Positions 46,801-58,600 of a stretch of 64,000 nucleotides of DNA are shown here, piece after piece. The stretch covers positions 2,604,001 through 2,668,000 of the forward strand of contig JAQFVV010000112.1 of NCBI GenBank assembly GCA_028023455.1, written 5' to 3'. Position numbers and translations under genes: made by a program. The DNA is from Epiperipatus broadwayi (taxonomy: Eukaryota > Onychophora > Udeonychophora > Euonychophora > Peripatidae). Under the pieces are notes generated by a model. That model was not told where the DNA came from and did no database searches. It worked only from the letters and a program-made list of their open reading frames with translations. The number at the start of each line of letters is the position of its first letter. Position 1 is the stretch's first letter.

Positions 46801-49800
46801 AAAAATATTTGAGCATTTTACATTATATTTAAATGTTGGTGTTTTGATTTATTTTCAATTTTCGATTAAATTTCTGAAATATCTTATCAGTTTTTATCTT
46901 GACAAGGATTATATTAAACAAATTATTGATAATCTAAAATTTAAAAAAAATGCTACAATTTATATTAATATTTTTGAACCTGAGCCAAATTTGAAGAGGT
47001 AGAAGAAATGACTTTCGATATTGTTGCGAATCAAAAGTATTTTATTTTGTTTTTGTCAGTGTTATGGAAAATATGCATCGACCGTGCAATTTTTTCATTT
47101 TTTAGATGTGGTTTTACAACACATCTCATATATATAATTTGCTAATTATTATTATGGGTTTCATAATAGTACAAAACGTTAGATTAAAAAAAAAAAACAC
47201 CACACACGCAATATAATAAGTACGACTGAGAAAGTGTAATCTTTTCGCTGTATTGTTCAGTTTTTGTGATATTCGTAAATATTTATAAGTAGAAGGTCTT
47301 TTTTTTTTTTCAATATATGTAAAAGTGTAATCTACTGTATATACAGAGCAAAAGGAATATCTTTAAAAAATAAAATTTTATTTTACATAACGATATGAAA
47401 AAATATCAAATGAATCCTTGATAATCCTCTGCCAATTTATGTCGTCGTGCTGAAAGTAATTTTACAAAAAAAACAAAAAGAAACTACAACTGCATACCAG
47501 TAACAAAAATTCATGCTTCGGGCATTAATTTGACGAAAGAGGACATATTTATACTTCTATATTACGAAGTTCTCGTGTTGCGAAATTAAACGTGATAATT
47601 AAATTATTATTAACAAACAAATAAAAATTATAATATATGTATATATTCTTTAATGAGTTGTTTAAATATGTAACTAATTAGTTTTTATTCTTGAAATTTT
47701 AACTTTTATGTTTTATATTATTAATACTGTTTCGAGAGTATTCCTTACACTCCATATTGATATCTTCATTTTTCTCACGTTAGTCAGGTATAGTGGTAGC
47801 TAATATTTTAAATTTTCAGAGTTTATCATTATCATTATTTATTCCGACATCTAAAAAAATTCTAATTTTTTTTATAATTCATTAAATAACCAATATATTT
47901 GTACGATTTGAATTTATTGAATTTTAAGTTGATTTGTAGCCGTTTTCCAACATACGTTTGTTTATTTCTCTCATGTGTCAATATTAAAACAAGTATTAAA
48001 TAATTTTCTTGTTTGTTATTATGACAAGATGTGTGACATGTTTTTTTAATTTAAGCAACACTCCCTGTTATGGTTTTGTTAATAAAATATGTTGTTTATT
48101 TTTAAATATATCTAAAAGATTAAATACACTATATAGCGATAACTAATGTAAACTTGAAAATTATATTGTTATTGAAACTCAGTTTAATATAAAACAAAAT
48201 TGAATACTTTTACAGATTTGCTCATATATAAATATTTGAGTTGTAGGAATAAGAGGGATTCCTTTTATTCCTGCATAAATGCTATATCTTGTATTGGTCA
48301 GAAAGTATTCATTTATTATTAACACTCGCAAAGCGTTTGCACGATCGGCTTGAAAGGCCGATATTTGAATTTAAGTAATAAGCTTTGTATTATTATCTGA
48401 TTCAGGTACAATAAAATTGAAAGAGAATACGTATTAAAGAGTAAGAATTGAAAAAGTTTGAGAAGTTTTTTTTGATCCAACAGTAGTCTGACAATTGTGA
48501 ATGTTTGAAGGTTTGGGCTGTAGTATTTTATTTGTTACATTTTAGACTACTGTATTTCCATCTCGTTAAATTGTTAAATGATTTTAGAAAAATGTAAACT
48601 TTATACTTTTCCAAATACATTCAGTTGCTAGTAATAATACATATATGAATTTATACTTTAAAAAATTGGTTGGGAAAGTGGATAATAGGAAAAGATTTAT
48701 TTGGATTATGTATTGTTCAAAGTAAGTGCAGAATAGTATAAGTCTATCATAGAGCAGAAATAATTATAGAGACAATTTAATGATAGAACATTAGTTGAGC
48801 CCAAAACAATTGGACCCTTGATAATTTGAAATGAGACAAATAGGCAAATTCAGTAATTTTGAATTTACAATGAGATAGTAAAATCGTAGAGAAGAAAATG
48901 ACGAATTTAATAGTGAAAAGTATGTCAAGAAGGAACTGAAATATCAAATTAAATCCAGGCAAGAATAGTTAAAGAATAATGTAAAAAAATGGAGTAGTCT
49001 TAAAGAAAAAGTAATTTTGAATTTGTCAATAAAAACAAAGTCAATGGATTAAAAATCCTACAGGTTTTTTTAGTTTTTTTTTTTAAAAAAAAGACTTTTT
49101 AGTTAAAAAAGTACGTGTACTAAAAAGATAGATATTTAAGAATTAAAATTTTTTCCCAATAAACATTAGTACGGGCATGTTATTCTTTTGTAGAGTAGAA
49201 ATTAGTTACTTTTTTCATAATAGTCAAATTTTGACTTCATGTTCAAATCATTTGGGAAATGGAGAGAAATGCCCCAAAGGGTAATCATTTAGTAGATGCA
49301 CAGGGACATTTGTTGATACTTGGAAGAACGACCAAACACTGAAGATATTAGCAATAAATTTGATGCCTACTTTAGAAAGAATATGTTGTTATGCAGATTT
49401 TGGATAAATAACAAAAATTATTTATTTTCAATAAATTTAATGCATAATTTTGAATTAAGGCATTGTTTTGCAAATTTCGATGAAACAAGTCAGAAATTGT
49501 GATCACTCCCCCAATGCTAACTTCTTAAAAATAGTCATCTATTTGTTCATTAAAATTGTCTATAAGTTTTTAAAACTACTTGTTATTATTTTGAGGAAAC
49601 ATGCACTGTGATTATTGTAACTTCATTTGTTTGCAAAAAAACTTCATTTAACCCCATTACTTTTTTTTTTTTTTTAGATTCCTTTATACACAAGAAAACC
49701 CTGTTTGTCACTTTAAATGCTACATCTCCGATGAAGTATTGTTTCAGTTGAAACACGGAGAAAATCATTATATTCATTTAATTTTGATCAAGAAAGAAAA

Positions 49801-51480
49801 TTATCATTTCCTTTGGTTTTATTTATTTTTTCTTCTGCACCACATATCAATTTTCAATACTTGTCATCTGTGTAAGCGTGTTGAAAAATCTAGCAGATGC
49901 TTGATCTGAAAGCTATGCTAAACACTTGGAAAGAAAAATTGTACAAATTAATAAAACCTAGCAAAAAACTTATTAACAAAATCTAGCTTAACCTGAAAGC
50001 AGTGATAAATCCGAAAAATAAAACATTTCGTTATAATCTTTTATATTTTAGTCAAAAATTTACTTTGAACTACTCATTTTGTATTTTTTTCTTTGTGTTT
50101 ATTAGCAACTGTTTTTTTTTCTTTAAATTATTGTTCCTGTTTATTTGTGTAATTAAATTTCTAAATTTTTTTAGGTATGTGGCAGAATAGTTGTATCATT
50201 TTTTAAAAAGTCTACATATTTTATTTTTAATTTTCTTTACATAACACATTATTTTCATCTGTAAACAAAAACAAAAAAATATAATTCCACTATTTGTTCA
50301 ATTTTTGTTTAATATTTGTGGTAGTGGTTCAGTAACTCCTCCAAGTGTCAGTAAATAACCCTGTGCACATAAAGCCTGTTTTAATTTCATATTTGTGAAA
50401 ATACCTTTGTTACAATTATTATTAAAAATATATTTATATACAAAAATAATAGTAAAATAATATTTCAAAGATCTTTACACAGAAAATTAAATTTGATTCA
50501 TAAAAGCGTTTCTTACTCTTGACAGAATACCAATGAAAATAAATTTATAACCTTTTTTAGTTTGTAAATTTATTTCTATCTTAGAAAATCTACATTATTA
50601 TGTAACATAGATGGATGTAAAACTTAAATGCAGCTAACAGAAAATAAAATGAATAAATATTGTTTTATAAACAAAATAAAATTTAATTAAAAATATTTTT
50701 ATTTTTGTGTAAATGGATTCACATTCTTAAACTAGAGTCGATTATAATACTATATTAAAGCTCAAAAACTATTCAAATATTAATTAGAAGAAATGGATAT
50801 TTATACTTACATGGATTTTATTTTAAAATTATTAACTGTTTACATTTAATCATTCAATTATAATTTTAATAAATTCAAAGCAAGAAAGATGTATCAATGA
50901 TTATGACTACTATGGTAATTATATAAATGAGTTTGACTGCTGGAATATTACATGTATGTTCTATTATTTCAAAAATAACAACTATTTACTGTATAATCAT
51001 AAAATAAATACCATATCACTAGTATATGAATATACACAATTGACCAATTTAAAAAAATATTTTGTAATGATTTCTATTTGTAAATCAGACTGGAAAATAA
51101 GGTCCATGGATTAATAGAATGAATATCTCTGAAAGTAAAATTGGATGAAAAAGAAAAACACATGATAGAAATTTTAAAATATGATTATAATTTAAATAAT
51201 CATTTGAAAGAGCAAAACATCGGGAATCACATGCCTATAATTGGAAATTTTTAGGCAAACACATAACCTAGAATTGTCACTTTAGTTTGCTTTTTAGTAG
51301 ATTTAAAATGCAATTCATCTGAGAAAATGTTTGTGCATATATATGGATAGAATAGCTAATGTAATTGTTTTTCATTGCTATAAATGTTGATGAATTTGTT
51401 GCCCAATATTGTTATAATTTGTTTGATTTTTTGTAACTTGATTAAATTTATTCTACATGTTTGAATATGTAAATTCAGTC
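46801..51480. other. Long AT-rich stretch without recognised genes
   Basis: Frames such as 48777-48962, 49320-49502 and 50002-50190 are short and match no family I know. A T11A8 palindrome lies at 49074-49092. The 49250-49500 patch is slightly GC-richer and could be a coding relic, but I cannot name it. Confidence 0.45.
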
Positions 51481-51499
51481 AATTGTTTTTCTAAATTAT

Positions 51500-52920
51500 C
51501 AGTTCCACTTTAGTTTCACCAAGATCAACTTTAATTGGGAAGCTAATTATTGTATTATGTTTTGTTATATTTTGAAATTGATTTTCAATATAGTATAATC
51601 ATTCAAGAATTGTAGAAGATAAAAAATTTAATTAAGAATTATTTAGGTCTTGCTTTACCTTATCTGTTGCAATGTCAGAATGACAATCTGTAGCTGAAGG
51701 TCCATTCCATGGATCATTGTTTAATTTGTCATTTTAGGTGCTTAACTTCTTCATATGATTTTTTTTTTTTTTACTATGGGAAAATATTTGAGTTGTGATA
51801 TCTCTACTAAATTAAATAAATTTATTTATAAAACTTTTTTCTGTTTTTGATGTATATAAGATTGTAAGATTAATTTTTACCCTACAAAATTTCAAATCAT
51901 TGAAGTAATTCATTATATTGATTAATATCTAACTTTTTTGTTATTATCTTGTCATGATTATAAAGTTGTAGAAAATCCCCAAATTTATTTAAAAATATTT
52001 TAATTTCATCTATACAGATTACAAATTGATATAAAATTTTGTTTCTTCTTAATTGTTGAACTTCTGAATATAAAGATAACCAGCATATTCTGAGTTTATT
52101 TTCCGATAAAAATGTGAATTATCTGGATGTGAGAATAATTAAATGCAATCACTAAAATATTCATAAATTCATTTAGTTACTTTGTAGATGTTTTAACACA
52201 CAGACATTACGAATTATTCAGTAATAAAATTAGACCTTTTTATTAACTTTCATAAACCAATATTTTTGCCACACATGATTAGGGGACGGTCAATCGTTAT
52301 AAACGAGTTTAATTTTTTCTTCACAAAGTCTTTGAAATTCATAAATTTTTGAAAGATATTAGTTCCTTGGATAGTAGTAAATATTAGTTTCAATGTATAT
52401 AATTCTTTGATTTGTAGTTTGGCCGTAATAGATTGCTATGCCTAACCAAGTAATAGTAATAATATCAGTAATTTCTTCAAAAGCAATGGTAAAAACATCA
52501 CATGACTATAAATAATTTTTAATAAAGTTATTTATTCCTTTAAATCTTATTGTTTTGATTCACAAATTTTTTTAAAAAGGTTCCCCATAGTTATGATGAA
52601 AGTATTTTTCAACAAATCATCACGTGTAAAAGTTTTTCTGTATTTTCGATAGACGGATCTGCAGTAAAACCATCTGATATTGATCGTTGGTTTTTTTTTG
52701 TCACTTATAATTCACTTTACATTGTTTTATTTATGCTGATTTTTTTCTCTATACAGAATTTGTTCATTGAATTCAAGTTCTTGATTTCTTAATGGCACAG
52801 TATTGTAAATTAAAGTTATATTTTTAATGCATAAACTGCAGACAATCTTTTATCAAAATTTTCAATAACTCTATTCTTTTATTTCCACACATCCTAAAAT
52901 TTCTTTATCTTGAACATGAC
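51500..52920 (-). mobile_element. hAT-family transposase relic (ZBED5/GTF2IRD2-like type)
   Basis: Minus-strand reading, ignoring many stops: VCSLCIKN, a BED-finger-like start (about 52850); VFTIAFEEITDI (about 52490), matching the F-LAFDESTD block; GTNIFQKFMNF then TIDRPLIMCGKNIGFMK (about 52360-52250), matching the TDGAPAMVGKN-GF block; VCVLKHLQSN; and near 52060 CWLSLYSEVQQLRR, NKILYQF, the RWLSRG-VL--F block. The order of five blocks matches hAT transposases of this type. No frame is intact and I did not identify terminal inverted repeats. Confidence 0.68.
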
Positions 52921-53367
52921 TAAAAATAAATATTAGCTAAATGAAGATGTATACAAATTCACTATAAATTAAAAAATTGCTAATAAATGTGTTTGACTTA
53001 AAACTTTTCTCATGCTACCCGCAGTGTGTCCAAATGTTGAAAACTAAAGTGCATAAAATAGTTTACTATACAAGAGCAAATGTAACCATTTTAAGTATAA
53101 ATAAAAACATAAAAAGAAATGAACTCAGTTGTTTTTCAATTTTCAAAAATTTAGATTATTAGTTTTTAAATATAAACTTTCATTGAATCACACCAAATGT
53201 TTTTTTTGGGTCAGAGACAGATATTAATACCTGGTAAAAAAATATTATTTTACTTTATATAATATTAACAACAAGCTTTTATTATTAATATTAATTGAAA
53301 AGCTGAGTCAGATAGATCAGAACAATGTTGATTACTTGGATTTGAGGAAAGAAGTTTTAAAAGCAAT
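52921..53367. other. Spacer, nothing recognised
   Basis: AT-rich; a 61-codon frame at 52977-53162 has no recognised similarity. Confidence 0.4.
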
Positions 53368-53379
53368 AAATGTCCTATA

Positions 53380-53819
53380 AAACCTCTAAACATCACATGA
53401 TCACGATTTCTTACACTTGCAGAAGCTGATTACACAGGTTAAACTCTCCATATAGTAGCGCCACCAGTGTAAGTCAGAGTAATCAATGGATGAAAGAAAG
53501 TTTGTGCATAGAATTCCAATCTAGTGCCTATTCATCCAATAATGAGCTTGAATTGAAAATATTGTGTTTTCATTTTGAACTCAAAGCTTTATAGTTAGCT
53601 AATAAGGTAAAAGGTGGCTGCTGGAGTGTTGCATTAGATCCTAAGATCTAAGTGCAGTGCTCTCAGATCCAAGGCTTCTCACTGATGAAAGCCACAAGTT
53701 GGAAATTAGTCTGGGGCTATTGGATGAGTGGATTGTAGATAGGGATTTTATGCACAAACCTTATTGCATCTATTGATTACTCTGGTGGTGCTACTGTATG
53801 GAGAGTTTAGTGTCTGTGT
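53380..53819 (+). mobile_element. Short non-autonomous repeat with hammerhead-like core, copy 3, with inverted 5' segment
   Basis: Flanked by the 12-bp duplication aaatgtcctata (53368-53379 and 53820-53831). 440 bp. 53380-53440 is antisense to the 5' end of the family (compare 40797-40850), 53441-53534 is antisense to its 3' end (complement of 53718-53809), and 53535-53819 is sense. The antisense part therefore reads as a head-to-tail junction of two monomers. The hammerhead-like core at 53682-53711 is partly degraded. Confidence 0.85.
53682..53711 (+). ncRNA. Hammerhead-like core in short repeat, copy 3 (degraded stem II)
   Basis: CTGATGA, aagccacaagttg, GAAAT, ta, GTC. Core boxes are retained, but stem II lost pairing and GAAAC became GAAAT. 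Likely inactive. Confidence 0.5.
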
Positions 53820-53831
53820 AAATGTCCTATA

Positions 53832-56800
53832 CAGGGTTGAAGTGATAGGCTTGAGCTAAATTTATCTAGATTGATTCTTGATAGAATAAAATAAAATGGA
53901 ACTTGTATTCAACCTGCTTCATAAGCAGAATATTATATGATCCTTTGATCAGTAACTATATAGCTATTTTTATTTTAAAGCAGTAAGTGAAATGAAAAAG
54001 TGATAGTATGTTTTAGTAAAAATGTGTTTGAGATCATGTAATTATGCTAGAAAGTAGCCAATGGATATTCTTATGACAGTTACAATTTCATTAGAAAAGA
54101 AATCCACTATCAAAATAAAATTTGAGAACAATTAACATGTGTCTCCTTAAATGTTGATTGTCTTGAGTAAACATGTTTATATCTTAACAGCTGAGTTTAG
54201 AAAAGTGGGAGGAGAGATGACAATGGCAGTAAAGTGGATTATAGTTGAATATATTTAGAATTAAAAATTAGGATTTGTTTCACTAATCTTGAAAAGGCCT
54301 GGTTAGAGTTTAGTTAGAAGAGGAAAGACATACATTAGAAAGATTACTATTAGGAAATGTATATAAGAGGCAGGAATGTATAGGATTAAATTTTTTTATT
54401 ATTGAACAATAGATGTAGACTATGGATAATACATGCCATCTATTTTCTTGGATATTTATTTAAATGCATGACAAATGGTTGCTTCTTTAAAAAAATAGTC
54501 AAATGTTTATTTGCTTGGAAAGTTATGTAATACTTGAGGGACTACAATAACATGTTGAGCCTTAATTCAAGACCCCATTCTTCAGTTATTCTAATTGCTG
54601 CATTATAATGATAAATTTAAGTTTGAAATAAATGAGTCTTAATTAGAATGGAAAAGCATTTATAAAAAGTTTAGTAATGAAAAAATTGAAGCAGTGGATA
54701 GGAAAGGATAATAAAATGTAAAATATAATATTTGGACAGGAAGTTATTGCTTTTAAATGCTTGGGAAGTTAATTTAAAGAAGATGAAGTGGCTATGAATT
54801 AGAATGAGAATCACAATGGTTAAACAGGCTTTCAACAAGAAGATGAAGTTATTTGATGATCTGTTAAAAGTTTAAAATCCTTTTAAAATTTTATTTGAAG
54901 TTTAAGTCTATATGGAATTGTGAAAGTAATAGCATATCCAATAGATATTTTTTTTTCATTTTGCTAAGACACTTTTTCTAATATATAAATGTCAGTATAT
55001 TTGAACTACTATTTAATAAGTTTACTATTTACGAGGTTGTATCATATATTTGTTAATAGCAAATTGTGAAAATATAATTAGTCATAGAATGATATATGTT
55101 GCTATTTTAATTCTTTTACGTAAAATGAGAAAGCTATTTTTGACCTACTGTTCAGATATTAATTATTTGTTTGAAAATAAAACATTCACAAAAATTGTGC
55201 TACTTGGACTTTTTTTTTTTTTTAAAAAAAAAGCAATTATGTTGAAAATAAAAGTACATCCAGCTTTGAGAAATTTAATCAAAATAATTTTAAAATCAGA
55301 TTTCAAGTAATTTTTTGAATAATCAAATATGTTGCTGGAATAATCAAATACATTATTTTTTACCACTTAATATATTTAGAAGAAACTTTAGTAGATGCAT
55401 GTTTTATTTTAAAAAATACACAATTAAAAAGAACTAGGAATAAATTGAAATTCAATCTATATTTGACCAGTTACATTAAAAACAGATATCAGGAGCTCCA
55501 AGTAGTGAAACTTGTAAGAACATCTGATTTCTGTTTTATTTTCCACCCGAGAATCCTTAAAAATAAATTATGATTTATGCCATATTTAAATCGGGCCAAT
55601 ATATAATTTCCACTAGCAATATCAACAAATGAAAGCTTATAATGAGCCAAAACTTAAAGGATAGATGGATTCACTATTTATTGTTTGGTGATATGTGAGG
55701 ATTATTTTACATAGCTTATGGGGAGTTAGTTCATTTGAATTTCATATACTTTTCATTTGTATTACTTTCTGGCTTTGAATCACAAGCCTAATTGATAAAG
55801 GAAAAATCCCAAAATTGATTCAGGAATGGGGATTTAGATGAATTATTGTCTGGTATTCAATGATTATTCAATTTTATAATAGACATACAAGAGTAAAGAG
55901 CTACTCTTGTTTTATATATGTATTAGCTAAAGAATTAATTGATTTGTTTTTATTAACATTTTTAGTTAATGGAGAAAAGTGGCTGCAGTTAATAAAGAAT
56001 TTAGAGTTCTAGAATATGTACTTATTTACACAGGGTCAAATTTATATAACTGTTTAAGCAGGTTCTTATGGATTCAAAACCTCAGAGTATTTTAATTTTT
56101 AGACTTTTAGCTTGAATAGTAAAATGGAGTTAAGTGAGATCACTATATGAATAACTGCATTAGTTTTAAGTTTGAATCGGATTCTTTAATAAAGGCAAGT
56201 GATAGAAATCAATATGGGGATAGGGATTTAAATGCAGTATCATCTGGTAATCACTGAATACTATGCTAAAAGTTAGAGATTTCTTGTTTTATCATAATTT
56301 AAGTCATTTACAATATTGGTTTAATTAATTTCAATATATAAAAAGAAAGAGCAAAAACTGGTTTATTACAAGTTGGGAAATTTATGTATATATTATAATA
56401 AAGTGTGTACTGTTATTTTTAATTACAGTTTATGCCTTTTATACTTTAACACAGACTGGAAATCTAAAAGTTTTTAGATTGAAACTGAATCTGCCAGTTT
56501 GATTTATGAATGTCACATGACTTCTCAATTAATACCATTCGATTACTTATTACAATATATTAGAGAATAGTACTCCATTACTCATATGGATTAATAATTG
56601 CTACTGTAAGCATTTTGTGTGTGTGTCAGTTTGAATATTTGTATTCCTATAAATACCTGTTGATTATTTTCCAATTTAGTTTAGCTAGAGTAAATTAAAC
56701 AAAAAGTTGGATCATTTGTGCATTTTTAAGCATTTTAATTTTTAAGGCAGCAAAGTGTTTTGATAGCACGAGAAATACTTAGATTCAAAAAAAAATTATC

Positions 56801-57540
56801 CAAAATGTGTAATACTAAATCTTTTTTACATGCTCTTTTTCTGATATCAGAAAAAACAGTTCTCTCACAGAAATTTGTTTAGCAGATTGAACTTAAGATG
56901 TTAGTGTCACCATCCATGAGTTATCTAAAATCAAAATCTCCGGATGTGATGTGTATAGGGGCCAGATTCACCTAAGCCAGCTGTATACTCAATAAATATT
57001 TGGAGAATAATTATACACTCAAATTTAAACTTAAGGTTTAATATTTTGACTGTTTTCTAGTAAGTCATTCACATGAGCAATAGCTGAATTTCATGGGTTT
57101 TTTTTTTTGCAATTTTTACATTTTTTTAAGTTTGCACCTTTTTTTTTTGTGGCATTTTTTTTTTTCTACTGCAGTATCAAATAGACATTCTTGAGTATTT
57201 CTATCAGTCATCTATTTGTTCATCTTTTTCACCGATGTAGTTACTTTAATAACATCTGCTGTTACGTGGCGACTCACTTAGTGATACTTATCTAGGTTTT
57301 CCATCTTGCATGCCCCATAACAGTTGGTCTAATAGCATATCTTTTAGCTTGGTCTTTAAACCTGCATTTCTTTTGTCAACTCTCACAGAACAGTATCATA
57401 TTCTCATGTTTTCATTTGGTGACTGCATTCTATTTTGGAAGCCTTTTGAAATTGTTGGTTTGAAGTATAAATTTAACTTCTGTGGCAACTTTTAAGGTAT
57501 ATCTTCAGGCTTTTTCTATATTGTACTTGAGATTAAAGTG
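53832..57540. other. AT-rich stretch, mostly unrecognised
   Basis: Contains a T14A9 palindrome (55210-55232) and a weak repeat pair (next entry). Frames such as 55050-55310 are not recognised. 57236-57480 may belong to the transposase relic to its right, but the reading is unclear. Confidence 0.4.
55785..56290. repeat. Pair of weakly similar SINE-like segments
   Basis: 55800-55885 (aatggggatttagatgaatt then gtctggtattcaatgatta) resembles 56203-56270 (ggggatagggatttaaatgc then atctggtaatcactgaatac). Both follow a tgaatc...aaagg segment. Low identity; type unresolved. Confidence 0.35.
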
Positions 57541-57559
57541 TTTAGAGGAATATAAAACA

Positions 57560-58150
57560 TTCCTATTGGAGGAAAGTCACAGGATTTTGAGGAATATTGG
57601 TGGGGGATATTAATCTCACTCTTTCAAGAATGGCCCACAAATGCTTAATAATATTTGAATTATGTGATTGAGGTGAAAGTGAGAAATGCTCCTTAAACTG
57701 ATATTTTTCTGTCTGTATTTAATGATTGGAGCAGTATAATCTTGGAAACTGAAAAGTTGTCTGTAATACCATTTGTTCTGTAGTACAAACATTGATCCTC
57801 CAAAATGTTTAAATCTGCTACCGTTAATGTAAGATAGACCAAGAATACAATTTTCAGAATAATAAGATTCATCATTTTAATTTATAGTTGCAAGAAAACA
57901 GATGGTCTAGGTGATAGTCTTTTTTTTTGATCACATTTAAAACCTTGTGCTGAATGAAAAAGTATAAAAACAGTTCAGTACCACATTCACATTAGAACAC
58001 TAATTTTTAAATGGCAGTTCATCCATAAATGTTCTTTTTATATATATGTATAAATTTTTGATAGAACTGTAGTGATCAGATATATATCGATGAATCTGAT
58101 TTTTTTCTGTTGTGATTTTGCAGGGGACGGTGTTAAATTGAAAGTGCTGA
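57560..58150 (-). mobile_element. Tc1/mariner transposase relic
   Basis: Minus strand: LTLTVADLNILEDQCLYYRT (about 57835-57770), matching the family's 'G-YLNILEDQVLP' segment, then SVSKIILLQSLNTDRK, then SPQSHNSNIIKHLWAILER (about 57680-57625), matching the 'SPDLNPIEHLW-ILE' block that holds the last catalytic acidic residue. Here the aspartate of SPDLNPIE is lost (SHNSNIIK). Decayed; terminal inverted repeats not found. Confidence 0.7.
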
Positions 58151-58384
58151 AATAAATTGTATATTAGGGAATTCATAAGCATAAGCAGTGCATACTACCA
58201 TTGACAGCAGTGAAATATTTTTATTCCTTGATTATACTCTATTGCCCTTTACACAGCTTGACCTTGGGCAGAGATCTTAATGTATAAGCAAGCATTGAAT
58301 TTTACCCAGTTATTTTTAACAGGTTTTTAGTATTTATGTTAATAATCACAGTTATCATCCTCTAGAACCTTGATCTTGAAATAT

Positions 58385-58600
58385 TAAACAATTTAAGTGT
58401 TTAGGAAAATTGACGCTTTGGCTAATCAAGCACTGGTATATTAAAATTTCGATTAATCAAGCACCAATATTTTAAGTCTTTAAACGATCAACATTTGTCA
58501 TAAATTTATGAAACTGCAAGCCAGTAGCAGAAACTGGTCTGGGGATGGGGATATTCTGCAAAGCTTGTTAAGAGCTTATCTGTAAGCTCTATATATAAAA
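58385..58600 (+). repeat. Relic of the hammerhead repeat family
   Basis: 58516-58556 (gcaagccagtagcag, GAAACTGGTCTGGGG, ggatatt) matches the post-core part of the family (aagccagaaactagtctggg, then gatatt) with a short insertion. CTGANGA is missing. Upstream, two short related units (taatcaagcact and taatcaagcacc) lie 36 bp apart. Confidence 0.45.
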
